Origin: an uncultured Bacteroidales bacterium
GTDB taxonomy: Bacteria > Bacteroidota > Bacteroidia > Bacteroidales > Bacteroidaceae
Reading direction: 5' to 3'
Assembly (NCBI GenBank): GCA_902799655.1
Contig: CADCBH010000012.1
Coordinates: forward strand, 1-48,220
DNA length: 48,220 nucleotides
Shown in pieces: positions 1 to 6,649 of the stretch. Below the pieces are notes generated by a model that ran no database searches, was not told the origin of the DNA, and saw only the letters and a program-made list of their open reading frames with translations. The first letter of the stretch is position 1, and each line of letters starts with the position of its first letter. Both the position numbers and the translations under genes were made by a program.

Positions 1-97
1 AGTAATGTATAACCAACTCTTTGTATATTTGCAGCGCTCTTTTGGACTGGTATACTTTTAAATTATTTGTTGGTATACTTTTGCGTTATCATTTACA
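1..97. repeat. Left copy of a 97-bp terminal inverted repeat
   Basis: The first 97 bases are the exact reverse complement of the last 97 bases (48124-48220); identity stops at base 98. Inside are two direct copies of the 12-mer TGGTATACTTTT, at 48-59 and 71-82, 23 bp apart, each with the palindrome GTATAC. A TATATTTG -7 motif at 24-31 points into the window. No transposase is nearby. It may be a dispersed repeat at which the assembly broke, or a recombination site. Confidence 0.95.
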
Positions 98-123
98 AAT
101 AAAAAAAGGAAATAATGAACAAC

Positions 124-140
124 ACCTAAAAAAATTAGGT
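124..140. other. Small hairpin next to the terminal repeat
   Basis: ACCTAA (124-129) and TTAGGT (135-140) form a perfect 6-bp stem with an all-A loop. It lies between the terminal repeat and the promoter at 147. Without a T-tract on the plus strand it is not a clear terminator. Function unknown. Confidence 0.35.
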
Positions 141-146
141 TCAAAG

Positions 147-178
147 TTTGGTAGTAAGAAGAAAAAGTGGTATCTTTG
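147..178 (+). promoter_or_regulatory. Promoter of the putative small RNA
   Basis: TTTG (147-150), a 20-bp spacer, then TATCTTTG (171-178) is a full match to the Bacteroidetes sigma-ABfr promoter. Transcription would start near 185. Confidence 0.75.
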
Positions 179-184
179 CAGTAA

Positions 185-388
185 CAAATCATCTAACTAA
201 TATATGGTTGAGGTGATTCTACTTAGAGAAGTAGACGGATAGTCGCAAAATAGTAAGAAAACAGGCTCACAAGGGATTTGCCTTACCGAGTACAATTAGT
301 AAGACATTTGTCTATAACTTATTGATAATCAGTATAGGTTCATAATCCTGCGGGTGTACAAAAGAGAGGTTTTTCACCTCTCTTTTTT
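185..388 (+). ncRNA. Candidate structured small RNA, about 200 nt
   Basis: A strong promoter (147-178) and a strong terminator (361-388) bound about 200 bases with no useful reading frame; the only ATG frame (204-242) has 12 codons. The transcript contains a perfect CTACTT-AGAG-AAGTAG hairpin (219-234) and several weaker stems around 263-280 and 302-312. Promoter, size and terminator suit a free-standing small RNA such as the 6S-like or Bacteroidales-specific RNAs, but I did not recognise a family by sequence. A decayed gene between a live promoter and terminator is the alternative. Confidence 0.5.
361..388. terminator. Bidirectional intrinsic terminator
   Basis: AAAGAGAGGT (361-370) pairs perfectly with ACCTCTCTTT (376-385) around a 5-base loop and is followed by T residues on the plus strand. 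It ends the small RNA on plus and probably the rhodanese operon on minus. Confidence 0.9.
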
Positions 389-475
389 GTTTTTCAAGTT
401 CTTATGGATGATAAAAATAGCCATCCGATTCCCGTTATAACTGAGATTCCAGATACTACTCGTAGTGTCATGCAT

Positions 476-622
476 TCAGTCGTTAATATATGATTTCGTC
501 GTCATGTCATAATACAGTGCCTCCAGTTCCTGAAGAGTCAACTTCTCTACGGAGTGTTCGATGATGCGGATGAGCTCGTCACGCCGATAGTCATCTGACT
601 GGTATTTGTTCATATATGCCAT
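476..622 (-). CDS. 48-residue mini-protein coupled to the rhodanese gene
   Basis: This 48-codon frame starts 3 nt after the rhodanese stop and ends at TGA (476-478), so it should be read by the same ribosomes. It is rich in charged residues (QSDDYRRDELIRIIEHSVEKL, shown in part: RRDELIRIIEHSVEKL), then an LTLQELEALYYDM segment, which would form two helices. No signal peptide, Cys pair or membrane segment is seen. An internal ATG three codons in (MNKYQ) could be the true start. The tight spacing and protein-like composition argue for a real gene. Function unknown; it resembles short helical regulators found in Bacteroidales genomes, which is impression rather than an identified family. Confidence 0.6.
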   Translation of the reverse strand: MAYMNKYQSDDYRRDELIRIIEHSVEKLTLQELEALYYDMTTKSYIND

Positions 623-625
623 AGC

Positions 626-1012
626 CTATTCTTCATTAATCACGGGCATATTTGCCTCTTTCCAAGCAATGATGCCACCTTTGAGGTTTACGCACTTATA
701 GCCTACATCTGCCAACTTACCTGCTGCATTGGCTGAGCGGCGACCACTGCGGCAGTAGATGGCGATAGTCTTTTCTTTCGGCAGCTTAGCCTGGGCCTGT
801 TCCACGAAGTTGCTTTGGAACTGGTCGATAAGAATGGCTCCCTTAATATGCCCTTCGGCAAATTCATCGGCCTTGCGTACATCGAGGATTACCACTTCAG
901 GGTCTGCAATCAGTTCGGCAAACTCCTTTACTTCCATGTTTTCAAAGTTCTGCTGGCCACAGGCAGTAGTCAGCCCAAGTGCAGCAAATAAACAAGTCAA
1001 AATCTTTTTCAT
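626..1012 (-). CDS. Rhodanese-like domain lipoprotein
   Basis: A 128-residue protein made of a lipoprotein signal peptide (MKKILTCLFAALGLTTAC, lipobox Cys18) followed by a single rhodanese domain. The active-site loop is YCRSGRR with Cys87, the residue that carries persulfide sulfur in sulfurtransferases; the DVRKADEFAEGHIKGA segment is the usual substrate-side motif. It would act anchored in the periplasm or outer membrane, probably in thiosulfate or thiol-redox handling; the true acceptor is unknown. The start at 1012 was chosen over the upstream ATG at 1051 because the -7 motif occupies 1051-1058 and because the signal peptide begins there. The 48-residue gene follows after 3 nt. Confidence 0.88.
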   Translation of the reverse strand: MKKILTCLFAALGLTTACGQQNFENMEVKEFAELIADPEVVILDVRKADEFAEGHIKGAILIDQFQSNFVEQAQAKLPKEKTIAIYCRSGRRSANAAGKLADVGYKCVNLKGGIIAWKEANMPVINEE

Positions 1013-1050
1013 TTCCTGATAATTCTCAACTATTTTGTTAAAACCTGGCA

Positions 1051-1058
1051 CAAAGGTA
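1051..1058 (-). promoter_or_regulatory. -7 element of the rhodanese gene
   Basis: TACCTTTG on the minus strand, 38 bp upstream of the chosen start codon. It is half of a divergent pair with TATCTTTA at 1081-1088 on plus. Confidence 0.7.
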
Positions 1059-1107
1059 GCAATTATTCACGGATTTTTCTTATCTTTACACCCAGATTTA
1101 ATATGTT
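1051..1107. repeat. 57-bp divergent promoter module, left copy
   Basis: Read on plus, these 57 bases match the reverse complement of 47411-47467 without gaps at 50 of 57 positions; the last 27 are identical. Each copy carries outward-facing -7 motifs (CAAAGRTA at one end, TATCTTTA in the middle). The plus-strand promoter here (1081-1088) has no gene directly behind it. Confidence 0.85.
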
Positions 1108-1177
1108 TTAAAAATGTGATATTCATAAAAAGACATAAAAAAGTAGCGAGATTGACTCAACAAATCCATGAAAATAG

Positions 1178-1185
1178 TATCTTTG
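1178..1185 (+). promoter_or_regulatory. -7 element of the DUF6440 gene
   Basis: TATCTTTG 23 bp before the ATG at 1209. No well-placed TTTG box is visible upstream. Confidence 0.65.
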
Positions 1186-1208
1186 TGGAGAATTAACAAA
1201 GAAAGAAT

Positions 1209-1403
1209 ATGGCAAAGAACAAAAGATTCGTCTGGGAGAAGCAACAGGGTGGATTATTGAAGCAAGTTAGCATCATCATTGATGCAGAAACAGGTGTGAA
1301 TTATATGTTTGTAGTAGACGGCTATGCAGGTGGACTCACTCCTCTGCTAGACAAGAACGGCAAGCCGGTAATCACTCCGCCGAATGAAATCATAGATAAA
1401 TGA
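1209..1403 (+). CDS. DUF6440 family small protein
   Basis: A 64-residue protein whose second half (GVNYMFVVDGYAGGLTPLLD and following DKNGKPVI) is the conserved core of DUF6440, a family of about 60 residues with no known function, widespread in gut Firmicutes and Bacteroidetes. The family usually opens with a basic KRF segment, as here, and predicts a small beta-rich fold. It has its own promoter at 1178 and ATG preceded by AAAGAAAGAAT. It heads a run of small genes of unknown role; no membrane segment or signal peptide is seen. Confidence 0.82.
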   Translation: MAKNKRFVWEKQQGGLLKQVSIIIDAETGVNYMFVVDGYAGGLTPLLDKNGKPVITPPNEIIDK

Positions 1404-1575
1404 GAAAAATTATGGCATACGTCTGCTGATGGGTTGCGAGATGAACATTCTCGATACCAAGGGCAGTCTGGACTTCAAACAATTCAGATAGCCGATTCTT
1501 TATGCTTTGCTCTCGCTGCTCCATCACTTCATCTTGCGTGCTCCACCTCCAAAGAAACTGCATAAGAATTGTGAT
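1404..1575 (+). pseudogene. Possible remnant of a PHP-domain phosphatase gene
   Basis: One frame from 1402 to 1491 reads a protein-like stretch, YGIRLLMGCEMNILDTKGSL, then a TAG. This resembles the region of YcdX-type PHP hydrolases around GVRVLRGxEANIxDxDGxLD. After the stop, two frames continue with LH-containing segments that could be the next conserved block (ASLHxPC) broken by a frameshift. No start and no metal-binding N-terminus (HTHT) is present, so it would be an internal scrap between two intact genes. The match is from memory of the family and short, so the call is tentative; ordinary leader sequence of the DUF4250 gene is the alternative. Confidence 0.3.
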
Positions 1576-1785
1576 ATGGACTACCTGCCGAAAGATCCTG
1601 CGATACTGGTTTCGAGTGTGAACATGCTTCTGAGAGACGAGGAGTTTGACACGCTGGAATCATTGTGCTACAACTTCGGCACAGAGCCGAAAGTGATAAA
1701 GAACTACCTGTTCGGGTATGGATTTGTGTACAGCGAGAAGCAGAAGCAGTTCCGTCCGATAGGATACGACGCAGTAACAAGATGA
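1576..1785 (+). CDS. DUF4250 domain protein
   Basis: 69 residues matching DUF4250 throughout: a start of M-x-LPKDPAILVSSVNMLLRD, then a helix around LESLCYNFGTEP and an ending GYGFVYSEKQKQF. The family is about 60 residues, often a single-domain protein of unknown function. The ATG at 1576 was preferred over 1507 because the family begins exactly at MDYLPKD and the 23 upstream residues have no counterpart. The stop overlaps the next start (ATGA at 1782-1785), so the two are translationally coupled. Confidence 0.8.
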   Translation: MDYLPKDPAILVSSVNMLLRDEEFDTLESLCYNFGTEPKVIKNYLFGYGFVYSEKQKQFRPIGYDAVTR

Positions 1786-2027
1786 TAACAAAAGATAGTA
1801 TCGAGACAGCCTACAGTTTCCTGCATCAGAAGCAGCGCATCTTTGTTCATTCGACGCTCGACTGGCAGAAGGATGACATAGAGTTGGCCATTTCCGACTA
1901 TGCCAATAACATGAGCCAGGAACTGTATGATACCATCAGTGGTGGCAGGGCCGACTTTCTCCGTGACCACAAACGGTTTCAGGAGGACATCACCAAGGCT
2001 GTGGAGATACTTGAAAAGATGCTATAA
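1782..2027 (+). CDS. Conserved hypothetical protein, 81 residues
   Basis: I do not recognise a named family. The protein is acidic and helical (SIETAYSFLHQKQRIFVHST, then EILEKML at the end), without signal peptide, membrane segment or metal motif. It starts inside the DUF4250 stop codon by an ATGA overlap and ends 5 nt before the next gene, so it sits firmly in a three-gene unit with DUF4250 and the 176-residue protein. The start at 1782 fits the coupling; the longer frame from 1665 lies over the DUF4250 gene and is not needed. Confidence 0.7.
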   Translation: MITKDSIETAYSFLHQKQRIFVHSTLDWQKDDIELAISDYANNMSQELYDTISGGRADFLRDHKRFQEDITKAVEILEKML

Positions 2028-2032
2028 CGAAT

Positions 2033-2563
2033 ATGGAGAATTTTGAAGATACACTACGCAAGGACCTGCATCAGTTCCTGCTGAGCATAAAGGAGGTGGA
2101 CAAACGGATGCCGGAGTGTCCTGATGTGGAGGATAAATGGGAAGAGATAGCCAAGGCCTACATCCCCGATGGCATCCGCGAGTTTCAGGACTTCCCTTCG
2201 GCCTCGCTCGGCTGGATGATGTATATCGGCATGGCTGTAGCAAAGATGTGGGACACGGAATGGGAGATATATTCAAAGATCGAAGACCTCTACGCCTATC
2301 TACGCGACAAGCGGGGCTACGACGCGATGGACGAATACATTCGCGAAGAGGTGCTGCTGTTGCAGGGCGTGGACTATACTGTTCTAGAGAAAGTAACTGG
2401 CGAGTGTGCCTCGCGGGTCTATAATGCCTTGATGCACCAACGTCTCGAACCTGGGACGAAGGAAGCATTCAATGGTTACGTCGCCTGCCTGCACCAGCTT
2501 TACCTAATGGGAGTCGCCATGCAATTGAAGCGTATGGGGTATCACATGACGAAGATGAATTAA
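2033..2563 (+). CDS. Conserved hypothetical protein, 176 residues
   Basis: A soluble, acidic, all-helical protein with no recognised domain. Notable are an aromatic/Met cluster, SLGWMMYIGMAVAKMWDTEW, near residues 58-78, a charged helix (YAYLRDKRGYDAMDEYIREE) and a second helical half from about residue 110. The cluster is moderately hydrophobic but is flanked by acids and unlikely to cross a membrane. It is the last gene of the DUF4250 unit and begins 5 nt after the previous stop. Function cannot be inferred beyond a probable shared role with its two small neighbours. Confidence 0.72.
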   Translation: MENFEDTLRKDLHQFLLSIKEVDKRMPECPDVEDKWEEIAKAYIPDGIREFQDFPSASLGWMMYIGMAVAKMWDTEWEIYSKIEDLYAYLRDKRGYDAMDEYIREEVLLLQGVDYTVLEKVTGECASRVYNALMHQRLEPGTKEAFNGYVACLHQLYLMGVAMQLKRMGYHMTKMN

Positions 2564-2569
2564 AAATAA

Positions 2570-2588
2570 GATGACCCATCATGTCATC
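2570..2588. terminator. Weak hairpin between convergent genes
   Basis: GATGAC (2570-2575) and GTCATC (2583-2588) form a perfect 6-bp stem in the 44-bp gap between the plus-strand 176-residue gene and the minus-strand SDR gene. It lacks a clear T-tract, so termination is a guess from position. Confidence 0.35.
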
Positions 2589-2607
2589 GAGATTGTAGTA
2601 CTCGTTG

Positions 2608-3315
2608 CTATAATTTCAAGTGTCTCCAGATGCACTTGGGTATGCGTCGCCACAAGGCTGTCAAGATGCGGTATCTCCAGTCGATGACGCGAACATGCTG
2701 TTTGCGATTAATTGCATGTACTATCTCTTTTGCCACAGCCTCTGCTTTCAGCATCATGGGATATTTGAAATCCCCGTCAAGTAAGGCTGTGTCAACGAAG
2801 CCCGGACGGATATCCGTAAAACAGATATCCAAGCCCCGTGCGTTAGCCTGTTGCTCAAGTGCCTGCAGATAAACATTCTGCATCGCTTTCGTTGCTGAAT
2901 ATGACGGTGCTGGGCCAAGACCCTTAGTTCCAGCAATAGACGAGATAGCCGCAATATGACCATGTCCTTGTTGTGCAAAGAAACGGTATGCTTCACCTAT
3001 CATCCTTGTAAAGCCTACAGCATTCGTCTCGACGATAGCAAGTTCGATATCCTCTTTCAGCTCTCGGTTCTGCTTGCCGATGCCAGAAGCATAGAAAAAA
3101 AGATCCATACCTCCTACCCTATCTATCAGGTGTTTCAACTGCTGTGTAGCCTCAGGGTTAGTCACATCAATCTGTTTCGTTTCCACATCACCAATAGTCT
3201 TCAGCAAGTCGACTCTTCGTGCCGCAACACCCACTTTCCAGTTTTGTTTCAACAGCAGACGAGCCACCTCCATGCCGATGCCCGACGATGCACCAATTAC
3301 TATTGCTTTCTTCAT
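2608..3315 (-). CDS. SDR family NAD(P)-dependent oxidoreductase
   Basis: A classical short-chain dehydrogenase of 235 residues. The cofactor loop GASSGIG is at residues 8-14, the structural Asn in ETNAVG at 98, catalytic Ser in AISSIAG (125/126), and Tyr139-x3-Lys143 in YSATK. Two arginines after beta-2 (AARR) favour NADPH. The C-terminal tail is basic and aromatic (YRILTALWRRIPKCIWRHL) and may dock on a membrane; this tail is typical of the small SDRs found in Bacteroidales. Substrate unknown. The start at 3315 is used because the TACCTTTG -7 (3344-3351) overlaps the upstream ATG at 3354. Confidence 0.88.
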   Translation of the reverse strand: MKKAIVIGASSGIGMEVARLLLKQNWKVGVAARRVDLLKTIGDVETKQIDVTNPEATQQLKHLIDRVGGMDLFFYASGIGKQNRELKEDIELAIVETNAVGFTRMIGEAYRFFAQQGHGHIAAISSIAGTKGLGPAPSYSATKAMQNVYLQALEQQANARGLDICFTDIRPGFVDTALLDGDFKYPMMLKAEAVAKEIVHAINRKQHVRVIDWRYRILTALWRRIPKCIWRHLKL

Positions 3316-3343
3316 TTGGATATTTCCTTTCTCTTTCTCCATG

Positions 3344-3351
3344 CAAAGGTA
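3344..3351 (-). promoter_or_regulatory. -7 element of the SDR gene
   Basis: TACCTTTG on minus, 28 bp before the ATG. It separates the SDR gene from the upstream signalling operon, whose last gene stops at 3402. Confidence 0.65.
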
Positions 3352-3401
3352 CAAATCTAGTTCAGATTCCTGAGCGGTCTTTTATTCAAGATGTGATCTT
3401 A

Positions 3402-5333
3402 TCAAGACGCCACACGAATACACATCATCGTCATATCGTCATTGGAATCTGCGCCATCGCGGTGTTCTTCAACAGCGGCGGTGAGGGTCTCAATGACTTG
3501 TTTTGAGGACTCATAGTGCGTATCGCGCAGAATGGCAAGCAGGCGGTCGTCGCCAAACTGCTCCTGCTGCTGGTTCTCAGCTTCGTTGAGACCATCGGAG
3601 TAGATGAATAGCGGACGGCCCTTGATGGTGTCAATCTCCTCGCCAACATACTGCAGCTCTGGCCACAGACCAAGAGGTGCGTTGGACTCCATCTGCAGGA
3701 AACTGCCGTGGGCATCGTCGCCACCAATGACAGGCGGATTATGTCCTGCATTACAGAACGACAGGTGACCTGTCTTCAGGTCGATGAGTCCGAGGAAGAA
3801 CGTGACAAACATACCATTATTATTATCGTCGCCAGAGAGCGCCTGATTCATGCTGTTACAGATATCAGCAGGCTGCATGCCCTGCTTAGCCATCGTCTGG
3901 AACAGTCGTGTTGCCTGGGCCATAACGAGAGAGGCTGGAACTCCCTTGCCACTGACATCGCCCACACAGAAGTAGAGGTGGTCATCTGCCAGTTCGTAGC
4001 CATAGAGGTCGCCACCAACCTCCCGGGCTGGTGTCATCGAGGCATACATATCGAGACCGTCCCTGCAGGGGAAGTGGGCTGGCACCATCGACATCTGGAT
4101 ATTGCGGGCAATGCGCAGCTCACTCTCCAAACGTTCCTGCTCAGCCTTGATCACAGCCAGTCGCCTGGTGGCACGCAGACGGAGAATAATGGTGGTTACA
4201 ACAGCGATAACGATGATGGCAACAATAACGAAAATCATATACATTCGCTGACGCTCGCTCGCCATGTGTTCGCGTTCTGCCTGCATCTTCAACTCATCGA
4301 CCTCAAAACGTTTGTTCATCTCGTTGAGCTGCTGGCGTGTCTCTACCTGAGTGAGCGAATCGACCAAATCGTGGTTGGTGGAAAGATACTCATACGCCTC
4401 TTTCCAACGACCGAGTTTCGAGAGGATGATAGACCGTTGCATCAGGATTTCAGAGTAGGCATTGATATCGAGAGCCTTCGCCAGCGGAATCTGCTTATCG
4501 TTCAGTCTCAGCGCCTCCTCGTAGTTGCCACGTTCGATAGCCATCTGCGTACGGAAGCCTGCCACCTCGTTGCGAGTCACCTGTGACCAACCGGTATTCG
4601 AGATATGGTAAACGATAGAGTCGATATGCTGGGAAGCCTTGTCAAAATCCTTAACAAGTCTGCAATACAGATAGCTGGCGTGATGATAGTAGTATAGCCA
4701 GTTGTCCATCTGTCTGGAAGGTATCGTTGTGTCCTTGCGGTATTGGTCGATATAGGCATACCATTCGTCAAGCTTTTTGCGCATCTTCATCGTATCCTTC
4801 TGGTGCTTCATCTGGCTGGTATAGTAGACGTAGATGGAGTTCTTCAGGAAGGGTTTGGCATCAGAGGGATAGCTATAGAGCGCCCGTTCGAAGCTATGCA
4901 TCGACTCCTCAAGGTTTTTCTGGACATCATAGGCCAGTCCTTTCAGGAATTCGGCAACAGTGAGTCCGTATTTGTTTTTGCGCTTGGTGGCATCGTCATG
5001 AATCTGCTGGGTCAACTCGACGGCTTTGCTGATCTCACCACTGAAGATATAGTCCTGGTCGAGCAGCATCCACGTTTCGTAATAGTCGGGCCATAGTTCG
5101 TGCTCACGACAGAGTTCGAGCAAATCGGGCACCAGCATCTCAAGCGTATCGTGGATGTTGTTGTTATAATAGTATGCCAGTCTATCGTAGAATTTGAGGG
5201 CAGAATCACCCCAGTCGATAGTGCCGTTCTTCTCAGTACCAGTCTGAGAACCGGTATTAGCTTGGTTAGTATGGTTGTCGCATGCCCAAGTCATGATGAG
5301 CAGGGAGGCAACGAGAGCAATCATTTTCTTCAT
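3402..5333 (-). CDS. TPR lipoprotein with membrane-tethered SpoIIE/RsbU-type PP2C phosphatase
   Basis: 643 residues: lipoprotein-type signal (LIMTWAC, Cys18), a helical TPR-like sensor region (about 40-330), a short coiled coil (330-362), a membrane segment (364-385), a linker helix (RLESELRIARNIQMSMVP, 401-417), and a SpoIIE phosphatase domain to the end. Metal-binding acids are all present: D442 (GGDL), D459 (GDVSGKG), D580 (SDG) and D632/D633 (NDDMT), so it should be an active Mn-dependent Ser/Thr phosphatase acting in the cytoplasm on a phosphoprotein, classically an anti-anti-sigma factor. No such partner is encoded in the window. It is the last gene of the kinase operon, 9 nt after the membrane-protein gene. 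Confidence 0.9.
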   Translation of the reverse strand: MKKMIALVASLLIMTWACDNHTNQANTGSQTGTEKNGTIDWGDSALKFYDRLAYYYNNNIHDTLEMLVPDLLELCREHELWPDYYETWMLLDQDYIFSGEISKAVELTQQIHDDATKRKNKYGLTVAEFLKGLAYDVQKNLEESMHSFERALYSYPSDAKPFLKNSIYVYYTSQMKHQKDTMKMRKKLDEWYAYIDQYRKDTTIPSRQMDNWLYYYHHASYLYCRLVKDFDKASQHIDSIVYHISNTGWSQVTRNEVAGFRTQMAIERGNYEEALRLNDKQIPLAKALDINAYSEILMQRSIILSKLGRWKEAYEYLSTNHDLVDSLTQVETRQQLNEMNKRFEVDELKMQAEREHMASERQRMYMIFVIVAIIVIAVVTTIILRLRATRRLAVIKAEQERLESELRIARNIQMSMVPAHFPCRDGLDMYASMTPAREVGGDLYGYELADDHLYFCVGDVSGKGVPASLVMAQATRLFQTMAKQGMQPADICNSMNQALSGDDNNNGMFVTFFLGLIDLKTGHLSFCNAGHNPPVIGGDDAHGSFLQMESNAPLGLWPELQYVGEEIDTIKGRPLFIYSDGLNEAENQQQEQFGDDRLLAILRDTHYESSKQVIETLTAAVEEHRDGADSNDDMTMMCIRVAS

Positions 5334-5342
5334 AAGATAGTC

Positions 5343-5936
5343 TTAAATAAGCACCTGACCTAAGCTATACCAGAACGACAGATACAGCTGGGTCAGCAAT
5401 AGATAGAAAAGCAATATGGGGGCAGCAAGGCGGATGCCATAGAGTGCAGCATCGTAAACATCGGAGAGGGTATCGAGATAGCCTGCGATAATGCCATAGA
5501 AAGCACATAGCGTGATGGTAGCAAAGGCGATGATGGGCACCAAGGCGCGAGAGAATGGCGATGGCCACAACTGTCCGGTAGCAGAGAGCAGGATGGCATG
5601 CGGGGCTACTGTCAGCAACAAGATCACACCAACATACATCACTAGCAGCAACAGGGTCATCGCACGGGCCCTGCGCTCACGGAACGAGCCTCGATAGCTG
5701 AGCGCGCCACAACGGCGCAGCATGCCGTAGCCCATCGACAGCAGCAATATCCATACGAGCACGGGCGTAGCCAGCATATCGGCAAAGCTGCCAAAGAACC
5801 AGCGAAGGCCTTCGCCCGAGAGCAGCGAGTGAATACCGCTGACGGGGAATACTGCGCTCAGCAGCCACGATACCAGCAGGAGCAACAATTGTCCTACCAG
5901 CAACAGCATCGCGATATGTGCCAACCAACGTTTCAT
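5343..5936 (-). CDS. Small integral membrane protein, AbgT-like in part
   Basis: 197 residues with about five membrane segments (roughly 8-30, 52-70, 90-112, 128-150, 168-190). The segment GIHSLLSGEGLRWFFGSF resembles the N-terminal region of AbgT/YdaH-family transporters, but the protein is less than half of that family's length and lacks the transport core, so a transporter role is doubtful. Its start overlaps the response-regulator stop by 4 nt (ATGA, 5933-5936), and the phosphatase follows 9 nt later. The coupling suggests it works with the signalling proteins, for example as a membrane sensor or scaffold; this is inference. Confidence 0.7.
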   Translation of the reverse strand: MKRWLAHIAMLLLVGQLLLLLVSWLLSAVFPVSGIHSLLSGEGLRWFFGSFADMLATPVLVWILLLSMGYGMLRRCGALSYRGSFRERRARAMTLLLLVMYVGVILLLTVAPHAILLSATGQLWPSPFSRALVPIIAFATITLCAFYGIIAGYLDTLSDVYDAALYGIRLAAPILLFYLLLTQLYLSFWYSLGQVLI

Positions 5937-6649
5937 TCCATATCGGGCTCTAGGTTGTCGATATCCAGAATACGCAGCTCAAGGGCACGCACCACCAGAC
6001 GGGTTGCATTGACGCTCTCGCCACCAGGGAACAGTTTCTTGACCAACTCGTTCTGGCGCTTTTCCAGGCTCTTCACGCCAAAAGGCATACCACGAAGACC
6101 CGTAATCTGCTCCTTGGTGAAACCCAAGGCTAGGTGGCGCAGGAAACGCTCGTCGTATTCGTCAATCTCGTAGTTGATCAGCGCCTCCTGTCGTGCCAAC
6201 TGTGAAGAGACGGCATGCTTGAAGCGCTCGACAATCTTCTGCAGGATGGGTTCGTTGAATACCAGTTGCTTGCCTTCCATCACCGCCATCACATCGCGAC
6301 GAGTCAGCAGTTCGCCACTCTTCAGGATGATACCGTCAGCGCCAGCATCGAGCACATCGACCCACAACTTCTCATTCAGTATCTCACCAGTGAAGATCAG
6401 AATCTTGACCTGCTTATACAGTTCCTTGGTCTGGCGACAGATTTCAACGCCAACGGTGGTAGAGCCGCCCAGTCCCAAGTCGAGCAGTACGAGGTCGGGC
6501 TGCTGCTGTTTGATAAGGCGCCAATAGCTGGACTCATTGTCAGCTGTACCAATGACCTCAGCCTCTGGAATCTCGTTACGGATAATACCTTCTGTGCCTT
6601 TGAGTTCGAGGGGCACATCCTCGACGATAATAAGTTTAAAGTTTTCCAT
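5933..6649 (-). CDS. DNA-binding response regulator
   Basis: 238 residues. The receiver domain (1-125) has the full active site: acidic pair E10/D11, phospho-acceptor D57 (LVLLDLGLGG), T87 and K110. The output region (about 150-225) carries a helix-turn-helix of NarL/LuxR style (FLRHLALGFTKEQITGLRG, then a basic helix SLEKRQNELVKKLF). The gene overlaps the kinase stop by 14 nt and the next start by 4 nt, so it is surely the partner of the kinase upstream. Its target genes are unknown; no obvious repeated site lies in the operon promoter beyond the LacI-type palindrome. Confidence 0.9.
   Translation of the reverse strand: MENFKLIIVEDVPLELKGTEGIIRNEIPEAEVIGTADNESSYWRLIKQQQPDLVLLDLGLGGSTTVGVEICRQTKELYKQVKILIFTGEILNEKLWVDVLDAGADGIILKSGELLTRRDVMAVMEGKQLVFNEPILQKIVERFKHAVSSQLARQEALINYEIDEYDERFLRHLALGFTKEQITGLRGMPFGVKSLEKRQNELVKKLFPGGESVNATRLVVRALELRILDIDNLEPDME

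Noticed and set aside
204-242. 12-codon frame in the small-RNA region whose start resembles ribosomal protein L9
   Set aside because: Only 12 codons before a stop, and no continuation in other frames; likely chance.
373-474. 33-codon minus-strand frame directly after the 48-residue gene
   Set aside because: It ends inside the terminator hairpin, has no protein-like pattern and its ATG directly abuts the upstream stop; kept only as a possibility.
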